From Pseudothermotoga sp. (lineage in GTDB: Bacteria; Thermotogota; Thermotogae; Thermotogales; DSM-5069), in contig JAPYWY010000024.1 of NCBI GenBank assembly GCA_028276125.1, positions 1 through 11,358 on the forward strand: a stretch of 11,358 nt of DNA. The letters are read 5' to 3'. The notes under the pieces are model-generated. The model did no database searches. It saw only the letters and a list, made by a program, of their open reading frames with translations, and had not been told where the DNA came from. Position numbers and translations under genes: made by a program. This document shows, piece by piece, positions 1 to 6,310 of this stretch; the first letter of the stretch is position 1; every line of letters starts with the position of its first letter.

Positions 1-2
1 TC

Positions 3-422
3 TTTCCGATAGATTATTACGACATCAACCTCGCTGGTGTCGGTGCCTCGAAACTGAGACAGTTTCTCCTTTCCAAGGGGGTCGATCCCGAAACTGCGCG
101 AAGGGTGGCGATCGCCACCTACGAGGCGGAAACCAACGTCGTGATACACAGTGGAAGCACGGGTGCGATCTACTGTTTCATAAAGCCTGACAGCATCTTC
201 GTGCGTGTAGAGGATACAGGAAAGGGTATCGACAACGTTGAGCTTGCGATGAAGGAAGGTTACTCGACCGCACCAGATTACGTGCGTGAATTGGGTTTCG
301 GTGCGGGTATGGGCTTCACGAACATGAAGAGATGTTCAGACAATTTGATGGTTGTCTCTAAGGTCGGAGCGGGGGTTGTCGTGGAGATGGAATTTCGCAG
401 AAGCAAGGAGGGAAGCAAATGA
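3..422 (+). CDS. RsbW-like GHKL ATPase / anti-sigma factor type serine kinase (5' partial)
   Basis: The reading frame is already open at the left edge, so the true start lies upstream; 139 residues are visible. It is a GHKL-fold ATP-binding domain of the RsbW/SpoIIAB (HATPase_c_2) type. Numbering from the first visible residue, the N box is EAETN at 41-45, the G1 box DTGKGI at 71-76 and the glycine-rich lid GFGAGMGF at 98-105. These are the Mg-ATP binding elements. The fragment has no membrane segment or His-phosphotransfer domain, so it would be cytoplasmic and act on a partner protein, in this family usually an anti-sigma-antagonist-like serine. It overlaps the next gene by ATGA, so the two are translationally coupled. 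Family members near DRTGG and PHP genes are known beside [FeFe]-hydrogenase clusters; a role in that signalling is inference. The substrate cannot be told from the sequence. Confidence 0.85.
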   Translation, partial: FPIDYYDINLAGVGASKLRQFLLSKGVDPETARRVAIATYEAETNVVIHSGSTGAIYCFIKPDSIFVRVEDTGKGIDNVELAMKEGYSTAPDYVRELGFGAGMGFTNMKRCSDNLMVVSKVGAGVVVEMEFRRSKEGSK

Positions 423-751
423 AGCTTTCTGAGATCGTTAAAGCCTTGAACTTGGAAGTTTGTTGTGGCAACTATGAGATCGATGTGCAGTACGGTTGTG
501 TGGGGGACCTTCTGAGTGAAGTGATGGCACATGCCAAAGCGAATTCGATATGGGTCACGGTCCAGTCGCACGTCAACATCGTCGCTGTTTCGGTTATCAC
601 GGGAATACGTGCTATCGTTCTCTGCAACGCTCACAGTTTCTCAAGCGAGACGATCGAGAAGGCGAAGGCTGAAGGTATCTGCTTGCTGAGGTCAGATAAG
701 AGTCCCTTCGAGATAGTCGGAAGGTTGTACGGGATGGGTATAGAGCCGTGA
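419..751 (+). CDS. DRTGG-type domain small protein
   Basis: 110 residues, about the length of one DRTGG domain, the module also found in phosphotransacetylases and in HPr kinase-related proteins. The start is an ATG overlapping the previous stop as ATGA, with an AGGAGG Shine-Dalgarno site at 406-411, 7 bases upstream. The fold pattern is visible: GCVGDLLSEVM at about 26-36, then alternating hydrophobic strands (IWVTVQ, IVAVSVI, AIVLCN) and a C-terminal helix. A literal DRTGG motif is not obvious, so the assignment rests on overall pattern and on the neighbours. Cys15, Cys16 and Cys27 lie near the N-terminus. DRTGG domains are thought to bind ligands and regulate; no catalytic residues are recognisable. 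Its position between a GHKL ATPase and a PHP protein matches known Clostridia/Thermotogota clusters (from memory). The exact function is unknown. Confidence 0.8.
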   Translation: MKLSEIVKALNLEVCCGNYEIDVQYGCVGDLLSEVMAHAKANSIWVTVQSHVNIVAVSVITGIRAIVLCNAHSFSSETIEKAKAEGICLLRSDKSPFEIVGRLYGMGIEP

Positions 752-1461
752 TCAAGGCCGATCTTCACGTACACTCTTGTCTTTCGCCCTGCGCCGACAT
801 AACCATGGTTCCGAGTGTGGTCTGTTCCAAGGCGAAGGAGAAACGACTCGACGTCATAGCTATCTGCGATCACAACAGTTGCGCGAACTTAGAATCTTTC
901 ACAAAAGCATGTGATGTGCCCATGTTATCAGGTATAGAGATCACGTCTCAGGAAGAAGTTCATGTACTTGCGTACTTTCGTTCAACCGAAGCGGCGAACA
1001 GGTTCTCCAAGATCTTGAAAGATCACCGACCGAAGGTTGAGTTTGAGCCAGAAACATTGGGTTATCAACTCATCGTGAACGAGAAGGACGAATTCGTGGC
1101 CATGGAGGAAGGATACCTGCACGTGGCTATCGACATGAGTTTGGAGAAAATCGTGGAATTGATCCTGAGTTTCGATGGTGTTCCAGTTTACGCGCACATC
1201 GATAGGCTGTTTGGTGTGCTGTACCAGCTTGGTATCTTTCCCGCAGACGATCGCGTCAGGATGGCCGAGGTCAGAACGAAGGAAGGATGGCAGAAGGCCC
1301 TGAGATCAGGTTACATACCCTTGACCAATTCGGACGCTCACAGACCAGACGAAATCGGCTGTAGGTTCACACGTTTCGACCTTGACACACTTAACAGTGA
1401 AGAATTCTTCGACTTCTTGAAGAACCCTGATCCAAGTAAGGTGTTGACAATATGGGGCTGA
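748..1461 (+). CDS. PHP-domain metal-dependent phosphoesterase family protein
   Basis: 237 residues with a GTG start overlapping the previous stop as GTGA. The PHP metal-binding motifs are all present: DLHVHS at 5-10 (His7, His9), DHN at 41-43, Glu64, H72 in EVHVLAY, AHID at 149-152, and NSDAH at 194-198 (Asp196, His198). The set is complete, so a bi- or trinuclear metal hydrolase site on a TIM-like barrel is likely. The family includes phosphoesterases and DNA polymerase proofreading domains; this one is stand-alone and its substrate is not identifiable. Cysteines 11, 15, 40 and 45 sit directly around the metal motifs. There is no signal peptide, so it should be cytoplasmic. The context (RsbW-like ATPase, DRTGG protein, kinase-type ATPase) suggests a signalling or nucleotide-turnover role rather than housekeeping; this is inference. 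Confidence 0.88.
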   Translation: MIKADLHVHSCLSPCADITMVPSVVCSKAKEKRLDVIAICDHNSCANLESFTKACDVPMLSGIEITSQEEVHVLAYFRSTEAANRFSKILKDHRPKVEFEPETLGYQLIVNEKDEFVAMEEGYLHVAIDMSLEKIVELILSFDGVPVYAHIDRLFGVLYQLGIFPADDRVRMAEVRTKEGWQKALRSGYIPLTNSDAHRPDEIGCRFTRFDLDTLNSEEFFDFLKNPDPSKVLTIWG

Positions 1462-2012
1462 GAACGATCGTTGACCACGTCATGGACATAGTTCAGAATT
1501 CCTTCAAGGCGAAGGCCAAGAGAGTGCGATTGAAGATCTCTCAAACGCGTGACAGTTTTTGTTTCACTGTGGAAGACGATGGCATTGGCATGACGCAAGA
1601 CGAACTGAACAGGGTCTTCGATCCTTTCTATACAACGCGCGATCCGAAAGTCAGAAGGGTAGGATTGGGCCTTCCGTTCCTAAAGCAGGCGGCAGAGGCC
1701 ACTGGTGGGTTCGTAAAGTTGGAGAGCGAAAAGGGCAAAGGCACGAGAGTGACAGCGTGTTTCAACACGTCGCATGTGGACTGCCAAGAGGTGGGAGATC
1801 TTGTAGGTTGCTTGGTCACGTTGCTGACTGGAACCCCGGAAGGTGTAGAATTGTGCGTAGAAAGGTGCTACGAGGATGTGTGCTATGAGATATCGACCTT
1901 GCAGTTGATCGAGATCTTTTGTGATCTTTCTTCTCCAGTTGTGATCAGATCCCTGTACGATGTTATCGATCAGTTGGAGAAGAGCTTGTTCGAAGGGGAG
2001 GTATCGAGATGA
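1452..2012 (+). CDS. Stand-alone histidine-kinase-type ATPase domain with Cys-rich tail
   Basis: 186 residues. The ATG lies 10 bases inside the end of the PHP gene and has a TAAGGTG Shine-Dalgarno site at 1437-1443. Residues 1-105 are a GHKL/HATPase_c domain: N box DIVQNSFKA at 12-20 (Asn16), G1 DDGIGM at 42-47, F box FDPFYTTR at 56-63 and G2 GLGLPFLK at 71-78. There is no sensor, HAMP or His-containing dimerisation domain and no membrane segment, so it cannot be a classical sensor kinase by itself. It may phosphorylate or bind a partner. Residues 106-186 form an extension with six cysteines within 47 residues (111, 120, 135, 139, 144, 157), unusual for a thermophile cytosolic protein and suggestive of a metal or redox site. 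It ends in an ATGA overlap with the BamA gene. Confidence 0.85.
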   Translation: MGLRTIVDHVMDIVQNSFKAKAKRVRLKISQTRDSFCFTVEDDGIGMTQDELNRVFDPFYTTRDPKVRRVGLGLPFLKQAAEATGGFVKLESEKGKGTRVTACFNTSHVDCQEVGDLVGCLVTLLTGTPEGVELCVERCYEDVCYEISTLQLIEIFCDLSSPVVIRSLYDVIDQLEKSLFEGEVSR

Positions 2013-4186
2013 AGAGGGTTCTCACGTTGTTGGTCTCATCGATCCTGGGATTGGTTCTCTTTGGTGTTGTCATATCGGACGTGAAATTCGTGGGTCTGGT
2101 GACCATATCGGAGAAAGAGTTATTGCCGTTGGTGAAGGACTATCTTGGGGTAGAGTTGAAGGATGAAGCCATTCGGGACATGGCCAAACAGATTTTCGAT
2201 ACGGGTTACTTCTCCTCCCTGGAACCGAAGTTGGTTGCCTCTGAGGGCCGTTTCATCCTACAAATCGTCGTTCAGGAGAACCCCATCGTGAGGGATTGGC
2301 AGATCAACCTCGAGGGTCCAGAGATAGTGAAAAAGACGGAACTTGCCAGTGCTGTCACGCTCGAAAAGAATAAAGCGCTCAGCATGGTGAGGGTCAAGGA
2401 TAGCCTCAGTGCGATGAAGAAGATGTTTGACGACGCTGGTTATTTCCTCGTCGAACTCGGCGGAGACTTCAAAGATGGTGTTTACGTCTTCAACGTTGTT
2501 CCATACGCGCTGTGGGACGTGTACTTCGAAGGTGAAACGGAAGGACTGAACATTTCGCAGGTGCGACAACAGATAAAGATCAGCACACTCAAAGATTTCT
2601 ACACTACTCCAGCGTTTCTGAGATTCCTGATCAAGGACATAAAACGTTGCTATCCAACTTTCAGTGACGTCTCTTCCGTTTTGTCCACGCTTGCAAATTA
2701 TGTATACTTTGGCAAGGAAACGTCCGTTGATTTTGAGAAGATAGAAATACCAAATGTTTCTGAAAAAGCCGTCATCATGAAGGTGAAGGTCGTCCAACCG
2801 AAGTTCGTGCCCGAGGAAGGTAAGGTGTACGAGAAGATCGAGTTCTCAGGAAACAATCTGATAAGTTCCGAACAACTACGCAAGGTCGTATCGGTCAGCG
2901 AGTCCAGACTCGTTAGAAACCCAGAAGTCTTGAGATCAATGCAAGCCATAATCGATCTTTACAAAGAAAATGGTTATCCCATGTGTCACGTCGTGCCAGT
3001 GGACGAAGGCAAGACGCTCCGCTTCAACATAGTTGAGAAGTACGTTGCGAACGTAGAGTTCAAAGGTTTTGACAGAACGAAGGTCTACGTGGTGGACGAT
3101 CTTGTGACTTTCAAAGCGGGTGAACCTCTCACGGAGAAAGACTTCTACGACACAACGTCGGCTCTGAACAGGACACAGTTCTTCGAAGGCGTTAGGGTTT
3201 ACCCTGTTGGTACACCAGAGAGTCGCGATGTGAACGTCGTGGTGGAGGTCAAGGAGAAGGACAAAAAGTTCACGCTGTCTGGGGGAATTTCTTGGAGTCC
3301 TGTCAAAGATAAACCGTGGTACGAAGGCTTCTTCGGTGAACTTTCATTCTCAACCGTAAACCCGTTCGGTTACGGCCAGACCTTCTCCACCACGCTGAAG
3401 CTGGGATTCGAGAGCAGGCTCATCCAGTTCGATTACTCGATCAGAAAACCGTTCAAAATACCCGCAACTCTCGGTGCGCTGTTCAGCTATGAATGGACAG
3501 ACAGCGTGCAAGTTCTCAAGGTTGGAGGTAACGCCTCCACGCTCAGATTCTTTGGCCACGCCTTCGGGGCTGGTGTGACGTACGAGAACAGAATGTACAC
3601 TGGCTTCACCGAGAACACGCTCGTTCTCTCTGGTAACTACTCCTACGATACGAGGAGTGATCCTATCTTTCCGACCCGCGGTCAGTACATATACCTTGGT
3701 GTGGACAAGGCCGGTCCGTTCGGCTTTCTTGCGGACCGAGACTACTGGAAATTTCGACTCGATGCACGCATGTTCATGCCCGTGTGGAACGATCAACTCG
3801 TCACCGCCTTCAGGTTCTTCACGAGCGCGGTCCTCTTTGAAAAATACAAGAACCCTGGGACCACTCCAGAGACGATCCTCTTCTACGGGATCGACTCAGT
3901 GCGAGGCGTGGATGGAAGCAAGGCGAAGGCTGGAATCTTGGCCAGCGGAGAGTTGAGGTACAACCTCAAATCCCAAACACTGCCCATGTACGCGCTTGTT
4001 TTCGTCGATGCCGGTGGAACGGGCGAAACCTTGGCTCAGCCCACTCTTAGGCTCACTGCGGGTCCCGAACTCGACATAGCGATACCGTTGCTTGGCGTCT
4101 TGGGCTTTGGCGTTGCGTATGATTTCAACGGTCAGTGGACCTGGGAGAACTTCAAGCCTTTCTTCAGGTTCGGGGCAGGTTTCTGA
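2009..4186 (+). CDS. bamA: BamA/Omp85 outer-membrane protein assembly factor
   Basis: 725 residues, within the usual BamA range. The ATG overlaps the previous stop (ATGA) and has a strong GGGGAGGT Shine-Dalgarno site at 1995-2002. Residues 1 to about 23 look like a Sec signal peptide (MKR, then a hydrophobic run). About five POTRA repeats follow, near 24-95, 96-167, 168-267, 272-344 and 345-416; the third is longer than usual. The C-terminal half, about 420-725, is a beta barrel with alternating aromatic strands, the Omp85 motif SYDTRSDPIFPTRG at 545-558, the conserved loop residues VRG at 631-633, and a terminal aromatic strand ending in Phe725, as expected for the outer-membrane beta signal. 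It folds and inserts beta-barrel proteins into the outer membrane (the toga in this phylum). Being the last gene of a signalling operon is unexpected. TamA-like or other Omp85 paralogues cannot be fully excluded. Confidence 0.92.
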   Translation: MKRVLTLLVSSILGLVLFGVVISDVKFVGLVTISEKELLPLVKDYLGVELKDEAIRDMAKQIFDTGYFSSLEPKLVASEGRFILQIVVQENPIVRDWQINLEGPEIVKKTELASAVTLEKNKALSMVRVKDSLSAMKKMFDDAGYFLVELGGDFKDGVYVFNVVPYALWDVYFEGETEGLNISQVRQQIKISTLKDFYTTPAFLRFLIKDIKRCYPTFSDVSSVLSTLANYVYFGKETSVDFEKIEIPNVSEKAVIMKVKVVQPKFVPEEGKVYEKIEFSGNNLISSEQLRKVVSVSESRLVRNPEVLRSMQAIIDLYKENGYPMCHVVPVDEGKTLRFNIVEKYVANVEFKGFDRTKVYVVDDLVTFKAGEPLTEKDFYDTTSALNRTQFFEGVRVYPVGTPESRDVNVVVEVKEKDKKFTLSGGISWSPVKDKPWYEGFFGELSFSTVNPFGYGQTFSTTLKLGFESRLIQFDYSIRKPFKIPATLGALFSYEWTDSVQVLKVGGNASTLRFFGHAFGAGVTYENRMYTGFTENTLVLSGNYSYDTRSDPIFPTRGQYIYLGVDKAGPFGFLADRDYWKFRLDARMFMPVWNDQLVTAFRFFTSAVLFEKYKNPGTTPETILFYGIDSVRGVDGSKAKAGILASGELRYNLKSQTLPMYALVFVDAGGTGETLAQPTLRLTAGPELDIAIPLLGVLGFGVAYDFNGQWTWENFKPFFRFGAGF

Positions 4187-4215
4187 AGAAACAAGGAGAT
4201 TTTGAAAGAAAACGG

Positions 4216-4228
4216 GCCCATCCTGGGC
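4216..4228 (+). terminator. Weak hairpin after bamA, possible terminator
   Basis: The bases GCCCA-TCC-TGGGC form a perfect 5-bp GC-rich stem with a 3-base loop, 30 bases after the bamA stop. It is followed by ATTATTT rather than a clean T run, so any intrinsic termination would be partial. The right arm overlaps the only -35-like bases of the yicC promoter. Confidence 0.25.
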
Positions 4229-4254
4229 ATTATTTGCTGTGCAAATGCTATAAT
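4224..4254 (+). promoter_or_regulatory. Extended -10 promoter for the yicC-remA-gmk-rpoZ-coaBC operon
   Basis: A perfect TATAAT at 4249-4254 is preceded by TGC, giving an extended -10 element. The best -35-like hexamer, TGGGCA at 4224-4229, matches TTGACA at four of six positions but with a 19-base spacer, so the promoter probably relies on the extended -10. Transcription would start near 4261, just before the yicC start at 4274. The site lies in the 87-base gap after bamA, and the genes that follow it are closely spaced in the same direction. Confidence 0.7.
4232..4246. repeat. 15-bp inverted repeat in the yicC promoter spacer, possible operator
   Basis: ATTTGC-TGT-GCAAAT is a perfect 6-bp inverted repeat with a 3-base centre. 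It lies directly upstream of the -10 and its last base is the T of the TGC extension. A protein bound here would overlap RNA polymerase contacts. It is not followed by a T run on the + strand, so a terminator role is unlikely. The operator role is inference from position only. Confidence 0.4.
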
Positions 4255-4258
4255 GCAT

Positions 4259-4269
4259 AAGGAAGTGAT
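4259..4269 (+). promoter_or_regulatory. Shine-Dalgarno site that fixes the yicC TTG start
   Basis: AAGGAAGTGAT differs by one base from an ideal anti-16S match (AAGGAGGTGAT). It sits 8 bases (measured from GGAAG) ahead of TTG 4274. With transcription expected near 4261, the mRNA would begin almost at this site, leaving a very short leader of about 13 bases. Confidence 0.7.
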
Positions 4270-4273
4270 ATCT

Positions 4274-5152
4274 TTGCCGAAAAGCATGACGGGGTACGCC
4301 AAGGTCGAAAGACTTTCGAAAGAATACAGGATCAGCTGCGAGTTGAAAACTCTCAATTCTCGTTATCTCAACATTGAGCTGAACTGTCCGTCCTTTCTCT
4401 CTTCACGTGAGATTGAGTTGACCAAGTTGATCCAGCGATACATCAAGAGAGGAAAGGTTTCTTTGAGACTGTTCGTCGAATTCTTGGTCCCACCAACGGA
4501 AGCACTCCGGATCGATTTTGGATTGGCAAAGGTGTACTACGACGGACTCGAAGAGCTGGTCACAAAACTTGGAATTCCAGAACCGGTAAATCTCGATCAC
4601 TTGCTCAGGTTCAGAGAACTCGTGAAGTTTGAACTTTCTGAAGAGCGAGAAGAGCATATTTGGAACATCTGTGAAGAAGTCGTAGAAGAAGCTCTTCGAA
4701 AGTTGGATGCAGAACGCGAGAGGGAAGGTCAGCAACTCTCAAGGCAACTGCGAACGATCATGGAAGGACTGAGCGCTCTTGCTGAGAAACTCAGGGAAAC
4801 GGCGGACGATGCACTACCATCTCTGAGGGTAAAACTCCGCGAGCAGATCCAGCAGCTTTTGAGCAACGCTCAGATCGATGCGAACCTCTTTGAAAATCTG
4901 ATCGCGATGAGCCTGCAGAAGCTGGACATTCGTGAGGAAATCGATAGGTTGGAGACTCACCTGAGCAAGACCATGGAGCTGCTGTCGAGCAAGGAAGCCG
5001 TTGGAAACCATCTGGATTTTCTTGCTCAGGAGATCCTTCGAGAACTCAACACGATGCTTTCCAAGTCAGAAGATGTAGGTCTGATAGATTTGGCATTGAG
5101 GGGCAAGGTACTGATATCACAGTTCAGAGAACAGGTTCAAAACTTGGAATGA
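4274..5152 (+). CDS. yicC: YicC/YloC family endoribonuclease
   Basis: 292 residues with a TTG start, the normal family length. The start was chosen because the family begins with a short lead into SMTGY (here residues 4-8) and a near-perfect Shine-Dalgarno site precedes it. The in-frame ATG at 4253 lies inside the -10 box and an upstream one at 4202 precedes the promoter. Residues 1 to about 155 are the YicC N-terminal domain with LNSRYLN. A charged helical linker follows, then the C-terminal domain (about 202-292) with the signature runs REEIDRLETH, HLDFLAQEILRELNT, SKSED and FREQVQNLE. Members are conserved RNases; E. coli YicC has been linked to small-RNA decay. It is first in an operon whose order matches B. 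subtilis yloC-remA-gmk-rpoZ-coaBC. Product: cytoplasmic RNase, target RNAs unknown. Confidence 0.93.
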   Translation: MPKSMTGYAKVERLSKEYRISCELKTLNSRYLNIELNCPSFLSSREIELTKLIQRYIKRGKVSLRLFVEFLVPPTEALRIDFGLAKVYYDGLEELVTKLGIPEPVNLDHLLRFRELVKFELSEEREEHIWNICEEVVEEALRKLDAEREREGQQLSRQLRTIMEGLSALAEKLRETADDALPSLRVKLREQIQQLLSNAQIDANLFENLIAMSLQKLDIREEIDRLETHLSKTMELLSSKEAVGNHLDFLAQEILRELNTMLSKSEDVGLIDLALRGKVLISQFREQVQNLE

Positions 5153-5175
5153 AATATTCCAAGGAGGTATAGAGC

Positions 5176-5451
5176 GTGTACGGTTTGATCAACATAGGGT
5201 TCGGGAATGTCATTTCGGGAGATCGCGTCATCGCGATCGTGAACCCGGAGTCGGCACCTCTGAAGAGGCTCAAAGAGGAAGCGAAGGATGAGGGAAAACT
5301 GATCGATGCAACCTACGGCCGAAAGACGCGTGCCATCATCATCACGGACAGCAACCACATCATTCTCAGTGCGATCCAACCCGAGACCATAGCCCAGAGG
5401 TTCAAGCAGTCCATGGTGGAGATCGAGGAAACTCTGAGCAAAGTGAGGTAG
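5176..5451 (+). CDS. remA: RemA-like DUF370 DNA-binding regulator
   Basis: 91 residues, GTG start with an ideal AAGGAGGT Shine-Dalgarno site at 5161-5168, 23 bases after yicC. The sequence closely follows the DUF370/RemA pattern: LINIGFGNVISGDRVIAIV near residues 4-22, PESAPLKRL at 24-32, LIDATYGRKTRAIIITDS at 42-59, then the IILSAIQPETIAQR segment. B. subtilis RemA (YlzA) is a ring-forming DNA-binding activator of biofilm matrix and osmoprotection genes and is encoded directly upstream of gmk, exactly as here. The family match is strong. The regulon in a toga-bearing thermophile, which lacks the Bacillus matrix operons, is unknown. No membrane or signal segment is present. Confidence 0.93.
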   Translation: MYGLINIGFGNVISGDRVIAIVNPESAPLKRLKEEAKDEGKLIDATYGRKTRAIIITDSNHIILSAIQPETIAQRFKQSMVEIEETLSKVR

Positions 5452-5455
5452 ATCC

Positions 5456-6079
5456 GTGGCAGGACTTCTCTACGTGATAAGTGGTCCTTCCGGCGTTGGG
5501 AAAACTTCGATCATCGATGGTGTGATGAAAAGAGTCAACAACGTGGTCTTTTCAGTCTCGTGCACGACGAGGCCCAAGAGACCGAGCGAAGTCGAGGGCC
5601 GAGATTATTTCTTCGTGGACGAAGAGACTTTCATGCGCATGGTGGAACGGGACGAATTCTTGGAATGGGCCGTCGTCCATGGTTACTATTACGGTACTCC
5701 GCGCAAGTTTGTTGAAGAACAGCTCAGAAAAAACATAAACGTCATATTGGACATAGACGTTCAAGGTGCGATGACGGTGATGAAGAAATTCAAAGATGCT
5801 GTTTTCATCTTCGTAGCACCACCTTCTTTCGATGAACTCAAGAAACGTTTGTTGAAACGTGGTACCGAGCGACAGGAGGATATGATCAAGAGGCTCGAGG
5901 ACGCTAAGAAGGAACTGGAACAGATACCAAAGTTTCAGTATCTCATCGTGAACGTGGACCTTCAGGAATCGATCGACCAACTCACTTCTATAATCGTTGC
6001 CGAACAACTGAAGGTTAACAGGGTGATAGAACGGCTCGGATTTCACAAGATCTTTTCGGATGGAGGTGATTCTCGGTGA
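5456..6079 (+). CDS. gmk: Guanylate kinase
   Basis: 207 residues, the expected size. GTG start 4 bases after the remA stop, with its Shine-Dalgarno (GAGG, 5445-5448) inside remA, so it is translationally coupled. It phosphorylates GMP or dGMP with ATP to GDP or dGDP in the cytoplasm. The P-loop GPSGVGKT is at 10-17. The GMP-binding part has SCTTRPKR at 35-42, GRDYFF at 48-53 and YGTPR at 79-83. The Walker B-like strand is VILDIDVQGA at 96-105, and the lid region carries LLKRGTER at 132-139. All key residues (Lys16, Arg39, Arg42, Arg49, Tyr51) are present. The gmk-rpoZ pairing is widespread in bacteria and links guanine nucleotide supply with RNA polymerase. Confidence 0.97.
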   Translation: MAGLLYVISGPSGVGKTSIIDGVMKRVNNVVFSVSCTTRPKRPSEVEGRDYFFVDEETFMRMVERDEFLEWAVVHGYYYGTPRKFVEEQLRKNINVILDIDVQGAMTVMKKFKDAVFIFVAPPSFDELKKRLLKRGTERQEDMIKRLEDAKKELEQIPKFQYLIVNVDLQESIDQLTSIIVAEQLKVNRVIERLGFHKIFSDGGDSR

Positions 6080-6306
6080 GCAAGCAGATATTGCATTACG
6101 ACAGATTGTCAGCGAAGATCCCTTACAAGTACGCCATACCGATAGCTGTGGCGAAGAGAGCAGAGGCGCTCAAGGAGTACGCGAAGCCTTACGTCACGCC
6201 AGTGGACAACAACCCTGTCTCGATAGCCTTCCAAGAGATTCAAGCTGGTTATGTGAGGATAAAGAACGAAGAGATCCTGCGCATACTGCTTCCCAACGTG
6301 AAGTGA
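6076..6306 (+). CDS. rpoZ: DNA-directed RNA polymerase omega subunit
   Basis: 76 residues. GTG start overlapping the gmk stop as GTGA, with an excellent TGGAGGTGAT Shine-Dalgarno site at 6061-6070. The omega core is visible: a YDRLSAKIPYKYAIPIAVAKRAE segment near residues 8-30, a short helix (ALKEYAKPY), then VSIAFQEIQAGYVRI near 48-62. The KY..P...AKRA pattern is the family's conserved helix that clamps the beta-prime C-terminus. It assists RNA polymerase assembly and in many bacteria contributes to the ppGpp site. The length is on the short side but normal for the Firmicutes/Thermotoga type. Gene order gmk-rpoZ-coaBC strongly supports the call despite the small size. Confidence 0.92.
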   Translation: MSKQILHYDRLSAKIPYKYAIPIAVAKRAEALKEYAKPYVTPVDNNPVSIAFQEIQAGYVRIKNEEILRILLPNVK

Positions 6307-6310
6307 TCGT

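Noticed and set aside
3350..3796. 148-codon open frame on the - strand opposite the BamA barrel
   Set aside because: It lies wholly within bamA, with no domain and low-complexity His/Arg/Glu content typical of antisense translation.
4202..4273. An upstream start for yicC adding 24 residues, or the ATG at 4253
   Set aside because: These bases hold the promoter, inverted repeat and Shine-Dalgarno site. The ATG at 4253 overlaps the -10 box, and family members begin close to the SMTGY motif, so TTG 4274 fits better.
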